34,158 nt of DNA, from contig JAQGDQ010001294.1 of assembly GCA_030141605.1 (NCBI GenBank), positions 15,001 through 49,158 on the forward strand. Reading direction: 5' to 3'. A program made the translations under genes and the position numbers. This stretch comes from Tubiluchus corallicola (Eukaryota; Priapulida; Priapulimorpha; Priapulimorphida; Tubiluchidae). This document shows, piece by piece, positions 1 to 8,984 of the stretch (position 1 is the stretch's first letter; the number at the start of each line of letters is the position of its first letter). Under the pieces are notes generated by a model, which ran no database searches, was not told the DNA's origin, and saw nothing but the letters and a program-made list of their open reading frames with translations.

Positions 1-121
1 AAACCATTACCGTTTGTCACGAAACCTGCACCAACGCAGGCAGCTCCACCTATTATCATGGACAGAGCAAGAGACAACCTTCGTCCAATACATTCCATTC
101 CTAAGAAGCATAACGCATATC
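1..121 (-). CDS. SLC22-like gene, exon 9, cut by window edge
   Basis: Starts after ATGTTTAG and encodes [20 protein letters not shown] followed by a glycine-rich helix. GRR is the second MFS motif between helices 8 and 9. The reading frame is open to base 1, so the exon or its donor lies outside. Confidence 0.87.
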
Positions 122-3072
122 CTAAACATAAAATTAGGTCGATTTTTACTTCAATTAAAAATACATTAAAAATGATACAGCGTAGATAAAGATGAAGAAA
201 GCTTATAAACAGAAACTTATAAACGCTCTGTTAAAGCAAACTGGTAGAAAATGTAATTCAACAGTTTAGTCAAAATTAAGTCTTCAACTAACCTGGTATT
301 TCTACGGCTCCTAACAACACAAAATTAAGATAGATATCACCCACCAAGTCTGCAGCATTAAGTGAAAGACCATAGTATGTTAAACTTGAAACAAACCTTG
401 AAAAAAACGTATTGACACATATTACTAAAAGTATGTAACAATTGTTTCTAAAGTTTCTAAATTGTTGTTGTTGTTGTTGCTGCTGTTGCTGTTATTGTTG
501 TTAAGGTAAATCATTATAATTATTAGCACCTCATTGTAAAAATTGATTTTTTTCTTTGTTTAAGTGGGTTCGTTTGGCTCTGTAAAGTGTGGAAAAGTGG
601 GTACCATTTTCTAATGACTTTTTACTGAAAATTCAGGGTTTTTTTTGAAAATTAAGTAGGTCGTTCAAAAGCGTCTTCATATTGTATATATTGTATATTG
701 CGTATAACCGTGTATCAACATTTATGCCACATTCAGTTCCAAAGCCACTTTTTCTAGGTAAATTACAATCACAAATGAATTTTTGATACTTTTGACTTTA
801 AAATTACACTTGATTATCAGATTCTAGTTAATAATTACGTCAAGAAGGCCAAAGTGCTATGGCACATGTATAGCACTTATTTGGTGTTTTTTGTTCCGTT
901 GCTTGAAAATAATGACAAATAATGCCAGTTGACACTCAATGACCGTGTCCTCCTCATTAACCAATGAACAAGTATAATCTTTTATATTATTGCAATAATT
1001 ACATTTACATAGAGCAATGGAGCGTAGTTTTTTTCAGAGCAATGGAGCGTAGTTTTTTTCATGTATGAGCATTTAACGTCGGAGCATTGCCCTTTATTTC
1101 CACATTTAACCAGCTCGATGGCATCTTCTGGAGTTGGCAATTTCACACATCAGATAGGGACAAAAGAGTCGCAGTTTGCTCTTTCCTTGCCGTTTCCTAG
1201 CAGGGGCCTGGGGTATGAAGTTTTATTTTGAAGTTTCTCGTAGCATCGACATATGGTACCGATTATGTACGTCCTCTGTATATGGGGGTTACAAAGTTTT
1301 CATTTCTAGGTTTTCTAATTTTGTTCATTGTAAGTGATTGTTTATCTAACGTAGTAGAGACAATTAAGACTATAATGACAATGTCGTGCAATTTGGTTTC
1401 TAAACGCGAAACATGTTATAAGAACAATTTCTTTAAAATATCGTAAAGCAACATAATAGCAAGCAATTCGCTACACACAAAGACTTTTGGAATTAAGAAA
1501 CAGAAAACGGAAACAGGCTTATGAAACATGCGCGGATGCTTTGCATTGATCATTTTAGTTTGTACAAGTAGTGAGATCTGACGAATAACTTTGGGTTACA
1601 TCATTGTAAATGATTCTAAACATACTAAAAAATTTAAACATATTAAATATAATGAAAGAATACTTATTTCCCTTTTTCGAAGGAAATTGTGTATGCAGTA
1701 TTCCGGTTCCAACCATTCTAAAGCTTCCGCTTGATACAACGAAAATACGTGTATCATCATAAAAGGGCACAAAAATATTCATAATAGAGACGTGAAAGTA
1801 CCAATTTTAGAAGTACAAGTTTTATAATTTTTTTGGGCGTTGTATAGCAACACTCATCTCTAACCAAACTTTTTATTGTACAGCCTACTGGTATCCGCAA
1901 TCTCCGACAGCCAGCCAGACAGAGGTCCTTTCGTTCAGTAAAACCAACTGTAGATCTGCATTCGGCAGGCAAAAACCTCGTCTTGCAATATTTAGGATCA
2001 CGTGCTTCATATTACATACAATGTGCTGCATTTTGGATCTCCAGAAAAACGTATAAATGGCCCATCTGGACAAGTAGACCCATCCGCACAGATAGAACAA
2101 GTTCATATTTGTATTCAGCATTATAAAATATCCCATTCCAGTAATTTCCAGATTTGTACAACAAATATTAAGGCGTGTCCTACTTCCGGACCCAAATGCC
2201 CTAACGGGCCTAACCAGTGGTACATTTGTATTCAGCAATATATAATACCCTTTCCTGTGTTTTTCAGGTATGCGTATATAGTCAACAGTGGGGCATTTAT
2301 CTAATATGGGCCAGATTCAAGATGGTGCCACAAACGGCCTCTAAATGGCTTCTAAAAATGGCACCCAAGTTTTTGGACCGACTTAACTTTAACAAAAATT
2401 AGTAAGGACCAACACTATTACTTTTGTAATATAAAAAATTGTAGCTAAAATCCTTACCATACGAAAAACAAGATCAAAGACCTCATTAGAATATTAGGGG
2501 TACGAAACAAGTCAATGACAGTATGTTTAACATTTGGCTCTCTTTCATGTTCCTGTAGAACAAAAAGCATAATCATTTCTCAAAGTAGTCAAAAGAAAAC
2601 AGGAAGTTGTGCAACTAAACAATTGCAAGAAGTGCTTGAAGTACAAGTCTATCTAAAGAGGAATAATACTTATCACCTTTTGTGGAACAATTTAAATGTG
2701 CTAATTGTGGAAACTAAATGCAGTTGTTATTTCTTACACAAAACCTATTAGAAAAAAATGAACAAAGGTCCTCATTTGCTGTAGGACAAACATAGACGCT
2801 ACAAGCAAATTAACATGTAGTAATTATTTGAACTGACAGATGTGGTCGTGAGATTCGAACTCAACCACCTTTAGCAATCAAAGCTACCCAAATTATTAAA
2901 CTGATAAGTCACTTGCCGTAATGAACACGTGATCCGGAAGGTATATTTTGTTCACTTTTCCTGCCTTCCTAACAATCTTTTCTGCTTTCGTGTACTTTTT
3001 GTTTGCTACAAGCCAGCGGATTGACTCTGGTAATAGCCTAAAAGAATGTTAATGTTAATATGTTAATGTTGC

Positions 3073-3104
<32 letters not shown>

Positions 3105-5126
3105 TGTTGATGTTGGTTTGAAAAGTTTAAAAAAATACGATTTTTGATATCTATGCACAGTATGAATGTAAGCGTAATATTGCAATATATTAAAATGAAT
3201 ACTTGTACATGCCACAGGTAACAAAGGAAACCAGCTCCAGGGAGGGTAATAGCAAGCTGAAGCCACATCCAGTCTCTGATGAAATAGGCCAGCAATCCAT
3301 CCAGCATGAAGCCCACTGCAAAAAATGCTTGTGCACCAACACCACATGGGGTCCTAGCTTTGTTACCAACCATTTCTAAGGCTGAAAACAAAAACGCCAG
3401 CTTATAAGAAACATTCCTCATTCTGGCGAGCTACTTCTAAACTGCGTATAAGTGCAGAAGTTGACTCAGTAAAATGTTTTTACCTAGAACAAATAGAGCC
3501 AGGTAGACGCCCATAGTAGAAGCTCCGACCAGAAACCTGGTAATGGTGAAACTGATGTATTCTGGCATGAAGGCGCAAAGTATGCCAAATATCAATAAAA
3601 GAACCAAACATAAATAATGTACCGTCAGTCTGCCAATCCTGAAAAGGAAAATTGAATAATGCGTAGTAGTTATCATGTGTAATAGTAAATTTATCGTGAC
3701 CACTGTCTAAGTCAGTGTTTTGTGAGTTTTTCGGCTTTTCGAACTCATTCATGTCTTTTTTCAAATCATCAATTACACAAAGTCACCCAATAAGGAATTC
3801 ATATTTGGTTTGGAAGGTTTCTGAAGGCTCCGTTGGGTTTTCAGAATTTAATTCAAAAAAGTTCAGAGAGTTTTTGGAATAACTTACTGTTTTGATTGTG
3901 GTTTACCTGTCTGAAAGTTCTCCAAATATGACAGAACCAACTAGAATGCCCGCCATATACATTGAAGAAGCAAGTGCCACCTTGTATTCGTCATCGCACA
4001 CTAAGTCAAACTGAAAAATGACATTATCAATCGTAGCGTTCAAGTGAAATAATTGTTGGTCTTTTTTGTCGATTAAGTTTTGAAGTTGTCTTCAGACATG
4101 AATAGCAGGGTCAGCATCTCAGTGCTCAGCTGAAAAATTGTTTGTCTTTTTTTGGTTTATGCCTGTAAATTTTCCATAGTGTATCTAGCAGGTGTTAGAT
4201 GAAAAAACAATAATGTCTGCGCTGTGTAAAAAAGGTGGCAATAGGAACTGCCATATTCGATTTACTTACGTCACTAACAATAGTAGAAGCATATTGTGAG
4301 TCATCGTAAACCCAACCATTGTCACATGCAATAGTCTGTGTTTCATTGTTCCAGGCTGGACTTACATACCGTCGACATGAGTCATAATCACCCACTTCAG
4401 AATTCCATGGAATTGCTTGAGAAAAATTTATTGCTGAGTACTGTGGGTTAGTTTCGTCATCTAAACCTGGTACGAAGCATCTACCAAACAAACAAGATTG
4501 GCTTCAGGCTTTAGTACGTTGCTAGTAATAAGTCTTTTAACAGTTTTGTTGTACACTCGCGCAGTTGCTGTAAGTCAATGGTTAAGTGGACCACACCAAC
4601 GCGCCTTAGCTACAATCGTCACGTGACAGGTGGGAAAAGCAAAGCCCAGTTCAGTAACATCAGTTGTTTTAGGTGGGCTTTACTTAATTACGCATTAGTC
4701 TCTGTGTAAAGAGATTTACTAGCAGGATCTTGCTTGGGAACAAGAAAAAATGAACTAGGTAAGGTTATAGCTAGCTGTTAAAACTGTTACTATTACAATA
4801 GTACGGGCTGCGAGGTGTCAAGTGTGCACAAATGCGTTGTCTGCTACACTTAACCCTTGACCTTCTTACGATCATCGTCAATCGCTGGAATCGGAAAAGG
4901 CTTATTACCTCGCAAGTTCATTGCAAACTATTGCTTGGCATTGATTAGAAACAAGATCAACCATTCAACCGAACGTAAAACGTATACTTTGCTTTATTAA
5001 CTCATCGTCCTATAAACTCTAGTAACGCTTGAAGCAAAACTCTACAAACTCTTTGCATGCATGGTGTTTACCTGTGGTATATTAATTGCTGTAACATTAT
5101 TATCAACATCATTAAGCAAAATTTAA

Positions 5127-5210
<84 letters not shown>

Positions 5211-6089
5211 ATTTTATTTAAATCTCTGGTACTCCCGCTTTTTTCTTTCTCACTCCTCTACCTCTCCGAAAGTAGCAAAATTACGTGTTACTGCCATTTC
5301 TGATTTGTTTTAATAGTTTTATCGTAAATATAAGATGTTCTTCTGTAGCGACGTGTCGTAAACTGTTACAATAAGTTTCGATTTTTTCTAGTTACTTGTA
5401 CTACACCATTATAGTAAAGAGAAGGTATTTCAAACTGATGATTCAAGATTAAATTATTGTCTTAGCTAGAAGCCGAGTTAGGTGAGGCACATCACGCTAC
5501 GATCAGCTGATGTTTGACCCACTTAAGAGGATGGGTCACGATTATAGATTTGATGACGCAGCTCCTATGCGCCGAGGTTCAGTGCCCATTAGGAAACTAA
5601 ACAAAAGGAGTTGGAGCCGGCAACTCAGGGCTGATTAGGGAGCTGATCCGGAGACTGGGGACTAGCCTGTGTTTCTCGCTATTTATACTTGTATCTTGTG
5701 TTTAACAAATGCACAATTTTATAAATAAAGATTTGCTAGTTTGCTATGCCCTTTCGGCTGTTCACAACGCAACACATCACGAGCCGCACAGCCACAACAG
5801 CAGTAAACAAAAATAAATAGCAGTTATAAACTATTAAAAACTAATAATTTTACTGTTATGACACTAAACCGATTTTATCTATATGAACTTACCGGTGTTT
5901 CGGAACTCCGGCGAGAAAGACATAAACGAGGTTATGAGTTCCAATCCAGACAGACGGCCCTTGGAGAGTGAAATACACAAATCTCTGATAAATGCCAAAC
6001 TCACCTAAATACTGAATAGCTGTATCTAAATTTACCATTTTCACGGCATTTCTAGGTGCAAAAACAAGTTCATCTTCCTCTTCTTCCAA
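1..6089 (-). CDS. SLC22-type organic ion transporter, 9 exons, 3' end outside window
   Basis: Membrane transporter of the SLC22 branch of the major facilitator superfamily, expected in the plasma membrane moving organic cations, anions or zwitterions; the substrate cannot be told from sequence. Coding exons in transcript order: 6089-5893, 4480-4270, 4010-3907, 3638-3484, 3381-3213, 3037-2929, 2552-2458, 396-293, 121-1. About 421 codons are visible; the family usually has 500-600, so the last transmembrane helices and tail lie to the left of the window. Family marks in order: first helix ending in the HRC motif (residues 65-67), a large Cys-containing extracellular loop (67-141) with N-glycosylation sequons at N84 and N111, FDLVC (137-141), the MFS motif GELSDRIGR (about 166-174), PESIRWL (282-288; usual form PESPRWL), DLFRTPN (329-335), YYGLSLN (354-360) and a second GRR motif after helix 8. 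The first ATG is used as start; M18 is an alternative. Confidence 0.9.
293..396 (-). CDS. SLC22-like gene, exon 8
   Basis: Encodes W347 to P381: [20 protein letters not shown] and on to the GAVEIP segment of helix 8, near-diagnostic for SLC22. The acceptor is TTTTTTTCAAG/G. A TTTTAG 28 bases upstream was rejected because it gives the wrong phase. The donor is CCAG/GTTAGT. Confidence 0.9.
397..2457 (-). other. Intron 7 of the SLC22-like gene
   Basis: No exon-like ORF was found. It holds a CAA/CAG-type microsatellite near 462-501 (read as TTG/CTG on the plus strand), a perfect tandem duplication of 25 bp at 1011-1035 and 1036-1060, and two similar segments about 119 bp apart (from 2104 and from 2223) sharing an attTGTATTCAGCA core. 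Short ORFs here match nothing recognised. Confidence 0.6.
1011..1060. repeat. Perfect 25-bp tandem duplication
   Basis: Two adjacent identical 25-base copies, each ending in a T-run followed by C. Confidence 0.9.
2458..2552 (-). CDS. SLC22-like gene, exon 7 (DLFRTPN)
   Basis: Encodes residues 316-346, including [20 protein letters not shown], the conserved end of the SLC22 cytoplasmic loop and start of helix 7. Acceptor GTTCTACAG, donor ATG/GTAAGG. It ends with TG of a Trp codon that the first G of exon 8 completes. Confidence 0.88.
2836..2915 (-). repeat. tRNA-like SINE head or tRNA pseudogene in SLC22 intron 6
   Basis: Minus-strand sequence has a good RNA polymerase III B box (GAGTTCGAATCTC) with a near-paired T-stem, preceded by a poor A-box-like region. 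The acceptor stem does not pair well, so it is not a functional tRNA gene. It abuts the weak donor of exon 6. Confidence 0.35.
2929..3037 (-). CDS. SLC22-like gene, exon 6 (PESIRWL)
   Basis: Completes W279 and encodes [20 protein letters not shown] and the start of the central cytoplasmic loop. The acceptor TTCTTTTAG is good. The donor is CAC/GTGTTC, a weak site chosen because it is the only nearby GT that gives phase 0, as exon 7 requires. Confidence 0.78.
3068..3110. repeat. (TTG)n microsatellite in intron 5
   Basis: About 12 TTG units inside the 175-bp intron between exons 5 and 6 of the SLC22-like gene. Confidence 0.95.
3213..3381 (-). CDS. SLC22-like gene, exon 5
   Basis: Encodes residues 223-278, helices 5 and 6 ([23 protein letters not shown]). 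The acceptor is TTTTCAG. The 3' edge is uncertain. Ending at TG before GCATGT (a GC-AG intron) keeps the conserved Trp279 two residues before PES. A GT donor two bases earlier would replace it by Leu in the same phase. I chose the GC form for family conservation. Confidence 0.8.
3484..3638 (-). CDS. SLC22-like gene, exon 4
   Basis: Completes R171, finishes the MFS motif (R-IGRL), and encodes helices 3 and 4 with [16 protein letters not shown], the usual SLC22 helix-4 region. Acceptor CTTTTCAG, donor CTAG/GTAAAA, phase 1. Confidence 0.92.
3907..4010 (-). CDS. SLC22-like gene, exon 3
   Basis: Encodes residues 137-170 plus two bases of R171: [20 protein letters not shown], helix 2 and the start of the cytoplasmic MFS motif (GELSDR). 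Acceptor TTTTTCAG, donor CAG/GTAAAC, phase 2. Confidence 0.92.
4270..4480 (-). CDS. SLC22-like gene, exon 2 (extracellular loop)
   Basis: Encodes residues 66-136, nearly all of the large loop between helices 1 and 2. It contains Cys67, Cys101 and Cys118, two N-glycosylation sequons (NFS, NET) and the conserved stretch [18 protein letters not shown]. Acceptor TTTGGTAG/A, donor GAC/GTAAGT in phase 0. Confidence 0.9.
4526..4907 (+). mobile_element. MITE family A, copy 1
   Basis: Lies in intron 1 of the SLC22-like gene. The 382-bp element is bounded by 13-bp inverted repeats: TAATAAGTCTTTT on the left and AAAAGGCTTATTA on the right (12 of 13 paired). A second copy in opposite orientation lies at 28466-28860, with clear similarity throughout. 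No ORF. Superfamily not assigned; the outermost TA could be a TA target site. Confidence 0.75.
5133..5207. repeat. (TC)n microsatellite
   Basis: About 37 uninterrupted CT units in intron 1 of the SLC22-like gene (GA on the coding strand). Confidence 0.97.
5497..5772 (+). mobile_element. Possible LTR-like or other short insertion
   Basis: This more GC-rich stretch has a TATA-like TATTTATA at 5680-5687 and a polyadenylation signal AATAAA at 5724-5729, the order seen in LTRs. It is flanked by a 9-bp direct repeat CACATCACG (5488-5496 and 5773-5781), which could be a target duplication. There are no terminal TG...CA ends at those borders and no inverted repeats, so the class is unresolved. Confidence 0.35.
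5893..6089 (-). CDS. SLC22-like gene, exon 1
   Basis: Encodes residues 1-65 plus two bases of codon 66. An acidic N-terminus (EEEE) precedes an amphipathic stretch with GEFGIYQRF, typical of SLC22 before helix 1. The donor is CG/GTAAGT. The split Arg codon is completed by the first base of exon 2, which restores the conserved HRC. Upstream of the ATG I see no clear TATA box; a hAT-type element lies about 360 bp further up. Confidence 0.88.
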
Positions 6090-6449
6090 AATGATTTTAG
6101 ATTAAGTTCAACGATGACTAACGTTTAATGCTGGTGAATTGCTGTATGTTCTCTATATTTTAATATTGCATATCGCAGCTTAGCTGAGTTTGTTTGTCCG
6201 GCACAGAATAGTCCGCATACTTTGTAGTATATCTCAAATTTTAGATATACCTGCATTAATTACTACAATGTCTAAGGTCAGGTTACATAGTCAACACGAA
6301 GTATGCGTATTGCAAATAAAGATTTGGCATGAAAGCTAAAATAGATTTGAAAACTCGAGGTGCAGAAATGCATGCCATTGAATTATCTGGAGAAAATCGC
6401 AACTGATTTCTGGATCTGTGCACATTCTGCATATACCAAGAGATGTCTG

Positions 6450-6876
6450 CAGGGGCGTATTAACCAATAGGCTAACTAATAGGCTATAACATAAGGCGCC
6501 AACGTTTGAGCTGCCTCACATTTTAGAAAAAATTCTTATTCTCCTAGGAAAATTTGTATACTTTCATATTCATGTAAATGGCGCATTTTATAACACACCA
6601 CAGGCAGCTACTAAGCGCATTTTCTATATAAGTGCCGCATAACGAACAGGTGCAAGGCATTACAAAACAAACAGTTGCGAGGCTTGCATAAATATAGCTC
6701 TAATGCAAATACATGTAATTAATAATGACCACGTAGAAACTATGTCAATAGCATTTGTAATACACCACAAGTAATCGGTTGACCTGCTGATTGCATAAAC
6801 AACCATAAATTCACAATAAAGACAGGCGGGACAAAACTATCAGCCTAGGGCGTTGTAAGATCTTGATACGCCCCTG
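6450..6876. mobile_element. Non-autonomous hAT-type MITE with target duplication
   Basis: A 427-bp element with terminal inverted repeats CAGGGGCGTATTAA (left) and TTGATACGCCCCTG (right), 13 of 14 paired. It is flanked on both sides by the identical 8 bases GATGTCTG (6442-6449 and 6877-6884). An 8-bp duplication with CAGGGGCG-type ends is characteristic of hAT transposons. It has no transposase ORF. It lies about 360 bp upstream of the SLC22-like start codon. Confidence 0.9.
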
Positions 6877-6884
6877 GATGTCTG

Positions 6885-8179
6885 ACAATGTTAAAAATAT
6901 GCTGCTGCTGAATTTTGTGCTGAAAACCCACGTGTGCATACAATACCTTTTAATTTTAATCTTTAGGCTTAGTGTACCACAGCAAAAGATTGCTGAATGT
7001 TAAGTGCTTGTTCTGCACAGCATTCAGCTGCTATTGTTTTTAGTTTTTCTTGTCCCTAGCTGCTTTGCAAGAAAGATTTACTTTCTTTTATTAATTTTAA
7101 GCAACAACTTTGAAGGTACAGTTTCAAATTCCGCAAACAAATGCTGCAACAGATTTACAATCTACAGCATACACTTGCGATCAGAAAAGCGGCGGCGCGG
7201 CGTGAGTTTCTCACTCCGACAGCAAACGCGCAGGTGTGAACTGCCTTGCAAGGTACTGTCAGTAAGATTAACTGGACGAGAAAACTCGCACTAGTTCAAC
7301 TGTTATATCTAAATATAATTTTTGATTTAAACTTTTTGAAAGCTATTTAATATTGTTATGGGGTGAAATGTCATTTAATTTCGACCCCCCTCTACATTGT
7401 GATGGTTTCATTACGATCCATTACGAAGCCATTGCATTGCATAACAGTATAAGTAGCTGGTATGGAATGTCGTACTCGGTTCAGTCGGTAGACGGACAAC
7501 TACCTAAGCACTTGTTCCGTAGTCATGTTCAGCATGAGGAACAGAGGAAAAGATTTTGACTTGTTTTCACCTTAATTTTCTGTTTGAATTTCTATATTTT
7601 CTCTCTATTTTGTCATCCACAACATTTGTGTGCATCATGGTGTGACTGATCCAGATTTGAACCTTGGACCTCTTGGCCGCCTTTACAACAATAGTAGAAT
7701 AGCTTAGACTATTTTATGCATAAAAAGCTATATGAAAATATAAAATCGTTACATCACACTGCAATATAATACTGCAATAAAATCTATACTAAAATACTAC
7801 TGTATATACAATACATACTGTAAATAAACGTTCGTATCTATCACGTTCGACGATTATTATTTACAAATAGTCTATTATTCCACAATCCACATTTTAAAAT
7901 AACGAGATTGTATAATTCGTACAGAGTTGACAATAGCTAGTAGAAGTTTGTGTCCACGTAATCGTTTTTTAATACTGTAACAGGCTTTCCTACAAAGGTG
8001 CGAAAAATGTGGCAACGCGGAAATAATATGTTATGCAACGCGTATAAAATTAGCATTTTCTAATTAATGCGTTAATACGTGCATAGAATAGATGAGTTCG
8101 ATTTTTCATATCCGCATTATCAGGTAAGTCAGAATAAATGACACGATCTAATAAATGTTTTTTTGTGGAATAGCGAACA
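6885..8179. other. Intergenic, no gene seen
   Basis: AT-rich. ORFs of 96 and 68 codons on the plus strand (7004-7294, 7353-7559) have no recognisable domain and no supporting splice context. A tRNA-like B box lies near 7651. Confidence 0.5.
7648..7712 (-). repeat. tRNA-like SINE head remnant
   Basis: Minus strand carries a B box GGTTCAAATCTGG and, upstream, TTGTAA in the place of a Thr(TGT) anticodon loop. The A box is not convincing. Confidence 0.3.
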
Positions 8180-8185
8180 TTTATT
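8180..8185 (-). terminator. Candidate polyadenylation signal of the GT31-like gene
   Basis: AATAAA on the minus strand, about 280 bases after the stop codon of the glycosyltransferase. Position fits; not otherwise supported. Confidence 0.4.
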
Positions 8186-8249
8186 TCTGTAGTTTTTTTT
8201 ACTCAAAATAACACTTTTCACTGCAGTTACGTTATCTAAGTAACACCAT

Positions 8250-8538
8250 TCTCCCACTTCAGTCACGCAGGTTTCTCAGTTCGCTGCCTGGCTCCCACTT
8301 CCGTCACGCAGGTTTCTCAGTTCGTTGCCTGGTTCCCTCTTCAGCCACGCAGGTTTCTCAGTTCGTTGCCTGGTTCCCTCTTCAGCCACGCAGGTTTCTC
8401 AGTTCGTTGCCTGGCTCCCACTTCAGCCACGCAGGTTTCTCAGTTCGTTGCCTGGCTCCCACTTCAGCCACGCAGGTTTCTCAGTTCGTTGCCTGGCTCC
8501 CTCTTCAGCCACGCAGGTTTCTCAGTTCTTTGTCTAGC
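8250..8538. repeat. 41-bp minisatellite, 7 copies
   Basis: Seven tandem copies. The CACGCAGG core recurs at 8264, 8305, 8346, 8387, 8428, 8469 and 8510, exactly 41 bp apart. Copies differ by a few substitutions; the last is the most degenerate. Because 41 is not a multiple of three, each unit is read in a new frame. The rightmost one and a half units are the 3' end of the GT31-like coding sequence. Confidence 0.95.
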
Positions 8539-8984
8539 GTTATTTTCCTCTCCTTGCCACATTTCAGACCAGCTAAATGTAACGTTATGACACGGTCCTA
8601 TCGTCCCAAGTGGAAAAGACACCAATGGTCCAGGTGGAAATCTACACATATCCGAATACCTTGGTATTGGATCAATGGTATTGTTATTTTCGGGACGACC
8701 AGAACGTGTCATCCAGAATTTCAATATCTGAGCTGGATATACGCGATGTAGGCTGATGTAATGCTGGCAAATAAGGCGACCCGTTGCTGAGGTTGTGTTC
8801 ACAAGTCTGTAATTTATTCTGTTGTCAGCAAAGTATGTTACATTCTTCATTTCCAGGATCCACGATGCTAAGGAACGTGTGGCTATGCTGTGACATTGCA
8901 ACTGACCATCTGAGTTTTGCTTTAGTAAATTGTCTATTATGTCTTTGGTTAAAATGATGAATTCTTCGTCCATGGCGACCCATC
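8464..8984 (-). CDS. GT31-like gene, exon 2 with repeat-derived C-terminus
   Basis: Acceptor TTTTTTTCAG/GA. Residues 175-347, running from the DEEF segment through CQHYISLHRVYPAQILKFW, a family-like late motif. About the last 24 residues (from RQRTEKPAW onward) are encoded in the 41-bp minisatellite, and the TGA stop is also inside it. The link to exon 1 rests on phase, splice signals and motif continuity. Confidence 0.8.

Noticed and set aside
424-430. TTTTAG as acceptor of SLC22 exon 8
   Set aside because: Phase does not fit exon 7; CAAG at 400-397 restores the conserved Trp.
1885-2304. Overlapping ORFs on both strands
   Set aside because: Inside SLC22 intron 7, no motif, partly a local duplication.
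8325-8751. Repetitive plus-strand ORFs (FSHAGFSVRC type)
   Set aside because: Translation of the 41-bp minisatellite and antisense of the GT31-like exon; no independent support.
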